Below, one piece after another: positions 27,622 to 35,305 of a stretch of DNA of 64,000 nt. The first letter of the stretch is position 1. The number at the start of each line of letters is the position of its first letter. This DNA is from Streptomyces flaveus (GTDB lineage: Bacteria > Actinomycetota > Actinomycetes > Streptomycetales > Streptomycetaceae). Made by a program: the position numbers and the translations under genes. Below the pieces are notes generated by a model. That model saw only the letters and a program-made list of their open reading frames with translations. It did no database searches and was not told where the DNA came from. The DNA lies in contig NZ_BMPQ01000001.1 of assembly GCF_014647675.1 (NCBI RefSeq), positions 311,349 through 375,348 on the forward strand. Direction: 5' to 3'.

Positions 27622-29025
27622 TCAGTCCCGCGTCGGCTTCTTCTTGTGGACGAGGAGCAGCGCGGTGGCGCCGATCACGAGCAGGGCGATCCCGATTTCG
27701 GCTATCACCGGGGTGGCGCTGGAGCTGCCGGTCTCGGCGAGGTCGGTGCCTCCGGTGGAGGTGCCGCCGACCGTGGCCGGGCTCGGTTCGCTCAGCGTCT
27801 GTGTGGTCTCACCGCCCGCGCTGCTCTGCGTCTGACAGTCGAGGACACCCTTGAACCGCTTCTCGTAGCCGTTCGGCCCTCTGATCGTGAAGTCGTACGC
27901 CTGGTCCTCCTGGAGCGGGATCGTCACCGTCTGCGACGTGCCCGCCTCGATGGTGTGCTCGGCCCCCATCAGCTCGAAGGTGAACGGCTCGTCCCCCGCG
28001 TTGGCCGCCGTGATGTCCACGGCTCCCTTCGCGCAGTTCTTCTCGGCCGACAGCGCGGGTATCGCGCCCTCCTCGGCCCAGTTCGCGGTCGCCGTCGCGG
28101 AGACCGTCGACTCGCTGGAGCCCGCGAGGATCTGCGTCTGGCTTCTGTTCTCGGAGGCGAAGGCCCGGCCGACCGGCACCGTGGTCGAGGCCTGCACCGT
28201 CAGTGCGGCCGAGCCGTCCGCGGCATCCTCGGGCACGTCGAAGAACAGCCGGCTGCCGTCGACCGCGGAGGTGATGTCCCGGCCGTCCTTGTCGACGACC
28301 TTCACCCCGCTCGTCGCGTCGGCGGGCGGCGTCACCCGCACGCTGTCCGCGTTGGTGTGGACCGTGACGGGGCCGAGCAACTCACCGGCGCGCCCGGAGA
28401 CCGCCGACGGCCCCAGGGTCAGTGAGGCCTCGGGCTCCGTGACGTTCCGCGCGCTCTTGTGCAGGTAGTCGGCGAGCTTTTCCGCCTTCGGGTTCACCGC
28501 GTCCACGTCGACACCGTCCGAGTACCGCCAGATCGCCACCTGCGTCCCGGCCGCCGCGTCCTCCTCGGTGAGACCACTCGCGCCGGCCCGCTCGGCCAGT
28601 GCCGAGAGGTCGTTCACCTGCGGGTAGGAGTTCTGCAGGATCCAACGGATCCTGCCCGCGTCCGGGTTGCCGCTCAGTGACGTACCGCTCCAGGGCGTCT
28701 CCTGGTACTTGGCGGCCATCTGCGTCGGGTGGTCGATGTCGACGCAGTAGGTCTGCAGGGTGCCGCCGTTGTCGACGGACATCTCGAACAGCCCCGCGGG
28801 CACCTGCCGGTCCTCGCCGTCGTCGTGGACGACGGCGAGCCCGGACGTCTTCAGGCCACCGATGGTGGCGGTCGCACCGCCCTGGCTCTGCGGGATCTCG
28901 TCGGCGGCAGCCGAACCCGCGGTGGCCATCGCGCTCACCACGACGAGCCCGGACACCAGCGTCGCCGCCGCGAGGCGGGCAGCACCTCGCCCGCGTACGG
29001 ACAACGCAGAGAACGAAGAAAGCAC
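27622..29025 (-). CDS. Thioester-domain surface protein with LAETG sortase signal
   Basis: The GTG at 29025 follows AAGGGAA and gives 467 residues with a signal peptide (about 1-42, cleavage after SAAA). A TQXA-type thioester domain follows: QTYCVDIDHP (reactive Cys near residue 95) and GTQVAIWRYSDG (partner Gln near 155), which form an internal Cys-Gln thioester able to bind covalently to host or surface amines. Then beta-sandwich repeats, and a cell-wall sorting signal: LAETG near 428, a hydrophobic helix and a positive tail (HKKKPTRD). LAXTG is the motif of actinobacterial class E sortases. No sortase gene is in the window. It is probably wall-anchored, with a role in adhesion or aerial growth. 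Confidence 0.9.
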   Translation of the reverse strand: MLSSFSALSVRGRGAARLAAATLVSGLVVVSAMATAGSAAADEIPQSQGGATATIGGLKTSGLAVVHDDGEDRQVPAGLFEMSVDNGGTLQTYCVDIDHPTQMAAKYQETPWSGTSLSGNPDAGRIRWILQNSYPQVNDLSALAERAGASGLTEEDAAAGTQVAIWRYSDGVDVDAVNPKAEKLADYLHKSARNVTEPEASLTLGPSAVSGRAGELLGPVTVHTNADSVRVTPPADATSGVKVVDKDGRDITSAVDGSRLFFDVPEDAADGSAALTVQASTTVPVGRAFASENRSQTQILAGSSESTVSATATANWAEEGAIPALSAEKNCAKGAVDITAANAGDEPFTFELMGAEHTIEAGTSQTVTIPLQEDQAYDFTIRGPNGYEKRFKGVLDCQTQSSAGGETTQTLSEPSPATVGGTSTGGTDLAETGSSSATPVIAEIGIALLVIGATALLLVHKKKPTRD

Positions 29026-29277
29026 AGAATTCCCTTCGAGCAGGACCCGTTGACGTGGGGGGTGCGGTCCCACCAGCAGAATCAGTAGCCCCGAGAGCTA
29101 TGCCCGGCATCCTAGATACGAGGCGCACCACGCTCCCCAGGCATCCCATCGGATAACCGATCCGACTCGGAATTGTTATCGCCAAGATCGCATCCAAGCC
29201 GGGCTTGTCGATAAATCCACGAGGGCTGTTAGGGACGCATCAGCTGATAAGCCGCACTTCGACCGGCCTACCTGACG

Positions 29278-29748
29278 TCACGTCACCAATACTGGTTCGC
29301 CCTGCTGTTGGGCAGCCACGGTCGGCCGGCTTCCCAGCTCCGTTTCCCAGCCGGGCTCCGGCCGGGACGGCGCGGACAACGCCAACTCCCCCTTGTTCGC
29401 CCGCCGGAACGCCGAGCTGCCGCGCGACAGATCGTGGCCGACCGAGGTCGCCTCGATGTCGGCGTACGTCCATGTCTTGCCGTCGCGTTGATCGGTGCGG
29501 ACCTTCAACCTGCCCTGGACGAGCACCGGATCGCCCAGCGTCACGGACGCCTGCACATTGGTCGCGAGCGCCCGCTTGGCCCATACCGTGAAGAAATTGG
29601 TGTGCCCGTCCATCCACGCGTTCTTCTCGCGGTCCCAGTACCGCTGCGTCACCGCCAGCCGGAACCTCGCCGACGCCCCCGCCGCCGTCTCCCGGTACAC
29701 CGGCTGCGTGGCGACGTTCCCCACCGCACACACCGTCATCTCGTTCAT
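29278..29748 (-). CDS. ssbB: Single-stranded DNA-binding protein SsbB
   Basis: 156 residues from ATG 29748, with GGAGGG eight bases upstream. The OB fold is clear: MTVCAVGNVATQPVYRE, FRLAVTQRYWD, TNFFTVWAKRALA and VLVQGRLKVRT. It lacks the long Gly-rich tail and the acidic DDDIPF tip of housekeeping SsbA, as expected for Streptomyces SsbB, which acts in chromosome segregation during sporulation. It is downstream of the dynamin-like pair on the same strand, 156 bp away, in keeping with a sporulation-division neighbourhood. Confidence 0.92.
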   Translation of the reverse strand: MNEMTVCAVGNVATQPVYRETAAGASARFRLAVTQRYWDREKNAWMDGHTNFFTVWAKRALATNVQASVTLGDPVLVQGRLKVRTDQRDGKTWTYADIEATSVGHDLSRGSSAFRRANKGELALSAPSRPEPGWETELGSRPTVAAQQQGEPVLVT

Positions 29749-29904
29749 GGCCGAAGCCCTCCCATGTCCACACGCGTACGGGCCCGTCCCGTACGGCTGC
29801 GTCTGTCGCGACGATCGCGCTGTGATCGCCGCCGTCCCAGACTGCCTCCGCCGGCCCGAGCCCGCTGAGCGCTGTGGGCTACCGCCCGGTTGTGGACAAC
29901 CCCG

Positions 29905-31905
29905 TCACCCGATCGGGGTTCCGGCCCCCGTGACTCGCACGTACTGCTCCCGTACCTCCCGGTATCGCAGCAACTCCGCCGCCACCGGATCCAGCACCCG
30001 CGCCCGACCGCACGCCGCGGCCGCCTCCCGCAATCGCCGTTCCGCCTCCTGCCCGTACCGTCGTGCCGGCCCGCGTACCGCCAGCTTGCAGGCCCACTCG
30101 ATGCCAGGACCGCCGACGATGCCGATCACCATCAGCAGCACCGGCACCCCGAGATTCGGTGACATGAAGCCGATGATCTGCCCCAGCAGCCAGAGTCCGC
30201 CGATGACTTGGAGGACGGTCATGGACGCCTGCGCCAGCACCGCCACCGGCCACCAGCCGGGCCGCGGCGGTCGCCCGGCCGGAGTCCCGGCCCCTGCCGC
30301 CAGCTCGTCCAGCGCCTCGGGCAGCTCCTGCGATCCTCGTACGGCCGCTTCGCGCACCGCCTGCGCCCAGGGCCCTGGCAGTCCGGTGGACGCCTGCTCG
30401 GCCACCGTACGCACGGCCTGCTCCACGCGCTGGCGCGCGGTGGCCTCCTCCTCGGCGTGCGGCCGCACGGCCTGGCGCCCGGTCGGCGGTTCACGCAGGT
30501 CCTGGTACCAGCGCCACAGCCGCAACCAGGGTGTACCGCAGGCGCGGTTGGCGTGGCGGCACCAGGCGCGCTCGGCGGCCTCTCCTGCGGCCGTGGCGCC
30601 CACCGCGTCCGCGAGCCGGTCGGCGAACTCGTCGCGCGCCTCCTCGCTGAGCCCGGCCCACTGTCTGTTCGCGTAGACGGGCCACAGCCGCGCCGCCGCC
30701 GAGTCCAGGTCGGCGGAGATCCGGCGGGCCGCGGCGCCCCGTTCTGCCACGAAGTGGCCGAGCGCCTCGCGCAGTTCGCCGATGCCCTTCCCGGTGAGAG
30801 CGGACACCGCGAGCACATTCGCGCCCGGTTCGCCGTATTCGCCGAGCGCGATCCCGTCCTCGTCGAGCAATCGCCTGAGGTCGTCGAGGACCAGGTCGGC
30901 GGCCTCTCCGGGCAGTCGGTCGATCTGATTGAGCACGACGAAGGTGACCTCCGCGTGTCCCGCCATGGGCCGCAGATAGCGCTCATGCAGCACGGCGTCG
31001 GCGTACTTCTCCGGATCGACGACCCAGACGACCGCGTCGACAAGTTTCAGGATGCGGTCCACTTGCTCGCGGTGCTGGACGACCGCGGAGTCGTGGTCGG
31101 GCAGATCGACGAGGATGAGCCCGCGCAGCTGCGCCTCGGCCTCCGGGCTCTGCAACGGGCGCCGCCGCAGCCGTCCCGGGATGCCGAGCCGGTCGATGAG
31201 CGTCGCGGCGCCGTCGCTCCAGCTGCACGCGATGGGCGCGGCGGTGGTCGGCCTGCGTACTCCGGTCTCCGAAATGGCCACTCCGGCGAGCGCGTTGAAG
31301 AGCTGCGACTTGCCGCTGCCGGTGGCTCCGGCGATGGCGACGACGGTGTGCTGTCCGGAGAGCCGGCGTCGCGCCGCCGCCGCGTCGAGGACCCGCCCCG
31401 CCTCGGCGAGCGTCTTGCTGTCGAGCCGGGTCCGGGACAGGCCCACCAGTTCGCGCAGTGCGTCGAGACGAGACCGTAGCGTCCCGTCGTACACCAGAGG
31501 AGCCACGGGCGGCGACCAGGGCTCCCCGACCGGCTCCCGTACGACCTGTCCCTGTCCCTCGTCCGTCGCGGACACGCGCCGTGCGATCAGCCCGTCGTCC
31601 CAGAAGCCTCCGGAGTCCGTCTCTGTGCCTGCGCCTACGCCTGTGTCTGTGCCTGCGCCTGCGCCTGTGTCCGCGGACTCCATGGAATTCATCGACTCCA
31701 TGGGCGCAAAGGGCTCCGTGGAAGCGGACTCCCCAGCACCCTCCACGCGCGCGTGCCCGTCGAAATCACCTGTCACCCGAGCGTCCTCCTGTACGGAATC
31801 GTCCTCCACGCGCGCGTGCTCACCGTCGCCGTCCCCAAGTCCCTCGTCGTCTGTGGTGTGGTCGGAGTGATCCCTGTGATCCGTGGCGGCGGTCATCGCG
31901 GTCAC
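29905..31905 (-). CDS. dynB: Dynamin-like GTPase DynB (membrane-embedded partner)
   Basis: 666 residues from GTG 31905, which overlaps the dynA stop (GTGA). The first 130 residues are acidic and disordered, with [13 protein letters not shown] repeats. The G domain has GATGSGKS (G1, about 195), [12 protein letters not shown] (G2), LVDLPDHDS (G3) and VLNQIDRLP (G4). Long helices follow, and a hydrophobic hairpin at about 565-610 ([19 protein letters not shown]...[13 protein letters not shown]) that places it in the membrane. In Streptomyces, DynA and DynB stabilise FtsZ rings at sporulation septa, with DynB as the integral membrane member. The coupling and order here match that pair. The gene name rests on architecture and context. 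Confidence 0.88.
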   Translation of the reverse strand: MTAMTAATDHRDHSDHTTDDEGLGDGDGEHARVEDDSVQEDARVTGDFDGHARVEGAGESASTEPFAPMESMNSMESADTGAGAGTDTGVGAGTETDSGGFWDDGLIARRVSATDEGQGQVVREPVGEPWSPPVAPLVYDGTLRSRLDALRELVGLSRTRLDSKTLAEAGRVLDAAAARRRLSGQHTVVAIAGATGSGKSQLFNALAGVAISETGVRRPTTAAPIACSWSDGAATLIDRLGIPGRLRRRPLQSPEAEAQLRGLILVDLPDHDSAVVQHREQVDRILKLVDAVVWVVDPEKYADAVLHERYLRPMAGHAEVTFVVLNQIDRLPGEAADLVLDDLRRLLDEDGIALGEYGEPGANVLAVSALTGKGIGELREALGHFVAERGAAARRISADLDSAAARLWPVYANRQWAGLSEEARDEFADRLADAVGATAAGEAAERAWCRHANRACGTPWLRLWRWYQDLREPPTGRQAVRPHAEEEATARQRVEQAVRTVAEQASTGLPGPWAQAVREAAVRGSQELPEALDELAAGAGTPAGRPPRPGWWPVAVLAQASMTVLQVIGGLWLLGQIIGFMSPNLGVPVLLMVIGIVGGPGIEWACKLAVRGPARRYGQEAERRLREAAAACGRARVLDPVAAELLRYREVREQYVRVTGAGTPIG

Positions 31906-33509
31906 CTCTCCTTCTGCAGTACGGACAGCGCGGCGATGAGTCCGGCCTGGGGCTCCGGGCGTACGTCGAGGGCGTCGAGCGGGGCGAGCCGCCGCTCTCG
32001 TTCGGCGCGCAGCGTCTTGTCGACGTACTCCGTGAGCAGTCGCCCGCCCCGGTCGCGCAGCCGCAGAGCGCTGTGCGCGCTGATCCGTTCGGCCAGGCGC
32101 TCGCCCGCGGACCGCGCCCGTCGGCCACCCAGGAGCGAGGTGGCGACCAGCGCGGCCACCACCTCGGCGTCGGGCGCGGTGCTCTTGTCGAGGCGGCGTA
32201 CCTCCTCCTCGGCGTACTCCTCGATGACCCGCCGCCAGCGCCGTACGGCGAGCCCGATCCGGTGCTCGGCGCTTTCCGCGCCCGGATCACGGTTCGTCAG
32301 GCCGGGGACGCCCGCGGCGGGTTCGCGGCGCCAGGCCTCGTCGACGCGCTCGTCGGCGGCGGCGACGGCGCACACCAGCAGCGCGGCCAGGCTCTCGACG
32401 AGCGCGTCGAGCAGTTCACCTGCGGTGCAGTCCAGTGGATAGCTGCGCCACCGCTTCAACGCGTCCCCGGCGAGCACCGCTCCGGCCTGCAAACGAGCCC
32501 GCACGCGCGCGTGCTCGCGGTCGTACGCCCTGTCGACGGCAGCGGTGAGATGCAGCGCGGCGGCGTGCTGCGCGGCCGCGGCATTGGCCAGTTCGGGCAT
32601 CCGCGTATTCAGCGAGTCGAGCACCCCGCACGCCGTACGCGCCATCATCTGATACCGAGCCTCTGGATCCTGCACCTGATGCGTGAGCCAGGTCCGCAGC
32701 GGCGCCACGGCGGTGGCCGGAAGTAGCCCCCCACCCCAGGCGGATTCGGGCAACTCGGGCACGGTGAAGCGGGGTACGTCTCCGAGCCCCGCCTTGGTGA
32801 GCAGGGCGCCGTACTGCCGCGACACCTCGGCGACCACCTGGTGCGGCACGCGGTCGAGGACGGTGACGAGGCTGGCGTCATGCTCCTTGGCGGTACGCAG
32901 CAGATGCCAGGGCACGGCGTCGGCGTACCGCGCGGCCGTGGTGACCATGATCCATACATCGGCGGCGCAGATCAGCTCGGCGGCGAGGACACGGTTGTCG
33001 GCCACCAGGGAGTCGACGTCGGGTGCGTCGAGGAGTGCGAGCCCGTGCGGGAGGGTGTCGGCTGTTTCGATGCGCAGCACGCGCGCGCGGTGCCCGCTCG
33101 GCTGCGGCAGCTCGCCTCTGGGTTCCGGTTGTGGCCTCCATACGCGCGTGAGGTCGGGCAGTACGCGCATTCCGCTGAACCAGTGGTGGTCCTCCGGGTG
33201 GCACACCAGCACCGGAGTGCGCGTCGTGGGCCGCAGCACTCCCGCCTCGCTGACGCGGCGCCCCACAAGGGAGTTGACGAGAGTCGACTTTCCGGCTCCG
33301 GTGGAGCCCCCCACAACGGCGAGCAACGGCGCTTCGGGATCCCGCAACCTGGGCACCAGATAATCGTCGAGCTGTGCGAGCAGTTCATCGCGGTTGGCAC
33401 GCGCGCGTGGCGCCCCCGCCAGGGGCAGCGGGAAGCGTGCGGCGGCGACACGATCGCGCAGGGCGGAGAGTGCGTCGAGCAACTGAGGCCGTACGTCCAA
33501 GGTCACCAC
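31902..33509 (-). CDS. dynA: Dynamin-like GTPase DynA
   Basis: The start is uncertain: GTG 33509 or GTG 33506 ([13 protein letters not shown]) gives 534-535 residues; an ATG at 33548 lacks a ribosome site. The G domain has GGSTGAGKS at residues 67-75 (G1), [14 protein letters not shown] (G2), [11 protein letters not shown] (G3) and an unusual VLDRVP in place of NKxD (G4). The rest is long amphipathic helix, with no membrane segment. It overlaps dynB by GTGA, so the two are made together. In Streptomyces the non-membrane dynamin-like protein depends on DynB for membrane location. Confidence 0.86.
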   Translation of the reverse strand: MVTLDVRPQLLDALSALRDRVAAARFPLPLAGAPRARANRDELLAQLDDYLVPRLRDPEAPLLAVVGGSTGAGKSTLVNSLVGRRVSEAGVLRPTTRTPVLVCHPEDHHWFSGMRVLPDLTRVWRPQPEPRGELPQPSGHRARVLRIETADTLPHGLALLDAPDVDSLVADNRVLAAELICAADVWIMVTTAARYADAVPWHLLRTAKEHDASLVTVLDRVPHQVVAEVSRQYGALLTKAGLGDVPRFTVPELPESAWGGGLLPATAVAPLRTWLTHQVQDPEARYQMMARTACGVLDSLNTRMPELANAAAAQHAAALHLTAAVDRAYDREHARVRARLQAGAVLAGDALKRWRSYPLDCTAGELLDALVESLAALLVCAVAAADERVDEAWRREPAAGVPGLTNRDPGAESAEHRIGLAVRRWRRVIEEYAEEEVRRLDKSTAPDAEVVAALVATSLLGGRRARSAGERLAERISAHSALRLRDRGGRLLTEYVDKTLRAERERRLAPLDALDVRPEPQAGLIAALSVLQKER

Positions 33510-33820
33510 ATGCGAAGAATGCCCAATTTTGGAGGCTTTCTGAAGCATATGGCTATATCTGCGCGCCGATCGGACACACGGGGCGGAAGGGGCGACTGGG
33601 GCGCAGGCATAACGAGTACACAACACCAGGGGCGCGAGACGCCAAAAGCGATGCATGAATCGCACCTGCCTGCGATTATCAGGACCGCTTCACCGAACCT
33701 CCACATTGAGCCACGGAGGCGAAGCACCGGGGACCAGGGCAAGGGAGCCCTATCCTTGTCCCCGGCAAGGTCACGGATCCGCCCACACCCGGGCATCAGT
33801 GCCACCGGCCACCACACCTG
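33510..33820. other. Divergent intergenic region, dynA / tRNA-Arg
   Basis: About 310 bp with no supported gene. It is locally AT-richer near dynA (33520-33560) and should hold the dynAB promoter on the minus strand and a tRNA promoter on the plus strand. Two inverted pieces, TATCCTTGTCCCC and CGGCAAGG, sit near 33750-33775. No assignable sigma-factor boxes. Confidence 0.5.
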
Positions 33821-33893
33821 GCCCCCGTAGCTCAGTGGATAGAGCAGGCGCCTTCTAAGCGCTTGGCCGCAGGTTCGAGTCCTGCCGGGGGCG
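33821..33893 (+). tRNA. tRNA-Arg, anticodon TCT
   Basis: A 73-nt cloverleaf. Acceptor GCCCCCG pairs with CGGGGGC. The D arm has GCTC/GAGC around AGTGGATA. The anticodon stem GGCGC/GCGCT (one G-T pair) closes the loop CTTCTAA, so the anticodon is TCT, reading AGA. The T arm is GCAGG-TTCGAGT-CCTGC and the discriminator is G. CCA is not encoded. AGA is a very rare codon in Streptomyces. The gene sits at the edge of the accessory region, a usual integration spot. Confidence 0.95.
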
Positions 33894-34008
33894 CCCAACC
33901 TGCGGCTAGCCGTTTCATGGAGAGCCGCGGGTCAAGACCATGAGTAGACCCCGGTAGCGCGACAGGTCGTGTGCGCCTCGTGGGGCGCAGACGCCGAGGC
34001 CCTACCCA

Positions 34009-34079
34009 TGTCACGGCAGGAATGCGCAGGTCAGCGGGTACACCAGCCCGAGCCGCAGGTTCGAGTCCTACGGTGACAC
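34009..34079 (+). pseudogene. tRNA-like remnant
   Basis: A 71-nt stretch folds partly like a tRNA: TGTCAC pairs with GTGACA as acceptor, CGGGT/GCCCG could form an anticodon stem around a 6-base loop, and GCAGG-TTCGAGT-CCTAC is a T arm with one mismatch. No D stem is found. Eighteen bases (34052-34069) are identical to 33866-33883 of the tRNA-Arg. It is either a decayed tRNA copy or a by-product of integration at the tRNA gene. Confidence 0.35.
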
Positions 34080-34112
34080 GCGCAAAAGGGCTGGTTGTCG
34101 ATGCCGCGTGCC

Positions 34113-34322
34113 CTACTGGGTGCCGATGTCGGGATGTTCGACGAGCCATCGGAGCGCGGCCCGGATCGCCTGGATCTGATAGCACTGAAGTACCCCGCCA
34201 TCAGCTCCCTCCATGGCGAGGAACTGGCTCTGGACAGTCAGGGGACGCGTACGCTTGCGGCGCGGCTGGGATTTCTCCGGCGCCGCGGGCGGCCCTTCGG
34301 GGGCGTGCGGCGGTTCCTTCAT
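34113..34322 (-). CDS. Small hypothetical protein (69 aa), possible
   Basis: An open frame from ATG 34322 to TAG 34113. It encodes a basic Pro-rich start followed by RPLTVQSQFLAMEGADGG and a helical end (IQAIRAALRWLVEHPDI). The helical half and codon choice look protein-like, but a ribosome site is weak and the surrounding DNA is decayed. It may be an intact small gene or another fragment. I do not recognise its family with certainty. Confidence 0.4.
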   Translation of the reverse strand: MKEPPHAPEGPPAAPEKSQPRRKRTRPLTVQSQFLAMEGADGGVLQCYQIQAIRAALRWLVEHPDIGTQ

Positions 34323-34439
34323 GAAAAGCAGACTCCCGGCGCGTCGAAGGCCGGGCGCCGGAGTCCGCCGAACTCGACCGCAGTCACCCCGGCGGGGACT
34401 ATCCTCGGCCACCGGGTCTGCGCCCTGCGCCGCTCTGCC

Positions 34440-34690
34440 ACACTCGGTGGCGTGCCGACGAGGGCCGCCGCAAGCCGGGCGGCGGCAAGAAGCCCGTACG
34501 CCGTTCCCCGCGTCCCGAGCGGCTGTCGGACCGCGTCCTGCGGGAGGCCCGAGCGCGGAGAAGGCCCTGGCCGAACTCCACGACGAGGCCGCCGCGCAGG
34601 CGAGGACCAGCGGGCCCACCTTCGACAAACTCAGCAGCCTGCTTGCTGCGTCAGGCGAGATTCGCGAGGCTCAGGCCGAGTTGGGGCAGC
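34440..34690 (+). pseudogene. Decayed coding fragment, plus strand
   Basis: Protein-like segments lie in different plus-strand frames: a basic piece at about 34455-34560 (EGRRKPGGGKKPVRRS, RPERLSDRVLREA) and then AEKALAELHDEAAAQARTS from about 34558 in another frame. The jump between frames within one plausible helical protein suggests a frameshift. No start or ribosome site is evident. Origin unknown; possibly from a mobile element. Confidence 0.25.
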
Positions 34691-35090
34691 AAGGCGATGA
34701 GGGCGGTGTTCTGTTCGTCGTTGCCGTCGGCGTCGAGGAGCCCTTCCTTGCGGCGTTCGATGGTCTTGATCTCTTCGTGGAGCCGTTCGGTCGGCGAGGA
34801 TCGAGAGCGCGCTCCTGAAGAACCAGTGGACCGCGTTGACAAGGGTCTTCTCGCTACCCCCAGAGCCTTTGGGCACTGGTGGAACCAGTCGGCGTTGCGG
34901 TGACGGACGTCGTCGCGGTGGCGGACGAGGTAAGCGCTCGTGCGCGGGGTGCGGGGAACCAGATCCATTCGAAACACAGGGTTGAGCTTGTTGCCGCGCT
35001 TTTTGTGGGCCTTGCGGTTCCAGACCTGACAGCCGGTCGGCGGTGTCCCCGAAGTTGTGGCCCGCGGGTGACGGATGCGGCTGGTGGCCG
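34651..35090 (-). pseudogene. Decayed coding fragment, minus strand, possible recombinase remnant
   Basis: Reading down from about 35000, WNRKAHKKRGNK and RHRDDVRHRNADWFHQCPKA lie in one frame, NAVHWFFRSALSILADR in a second, and TERLHEEIKTIERRKEGLL to LIALLPQLGLSLANL back in the first (34651-34791). The last part resembles the coiled coil and LLxxLP segment near the end of large serine recombinases. The frame jumps near 34860 and 34795 mark frameshifts. The family is uncertain. Confidence 0.3.
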
Positions 35091-35305
35091 ACCTCCCTGG
35101 TGTCACCCGCGCCATCCGGCAGTACCGGCACGTCCCGGCTGTGTCCGGGCCGCTTTCCGCCGCACGGCGCAACCAAGATCCCCGGCCGAGTCCCGCCACC
35201 TATAGGGGCGAGATAGGCGGCGTCGGAATCCTCCGCTCGGAGCGTCACGCCGTTATGGGGCCGACGCCTCCGCTGTGGTCCGCACTGGTACACCGTTCTG
35301 GGAGC

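Larger units (their letters stand above)
33894..35305. other. Accessory junction region between tRNA-Arg and the NRPS locus
   Basis: About 1.4 kb without a full-length gene. It holds the tRNA-like remnant, one possible small ORF and the decayed fragments listed separately. The promoter of the NRPS operon must be in its last part (35100-35300), but no clear boxes are seen. The mixture of broken pieces next to a tRNA is what old integration and deletion events leave. Confidence 0.6.

Noticed and set aside
33866..34069. The 18-bp repeat as a proven att site pair
   Set aside because: The repeat covers the T arm but stops before the tRNA 3' end, and the T arm is conserved in all tRNAs; kept only as a possible trace.
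34095..34700. A 201-codon plus-strand frame after the tRNA
   Set aside because: Composition is Arg/Ala-rich without folds, and better protein-like pieces lie in other frames of the same stretch.
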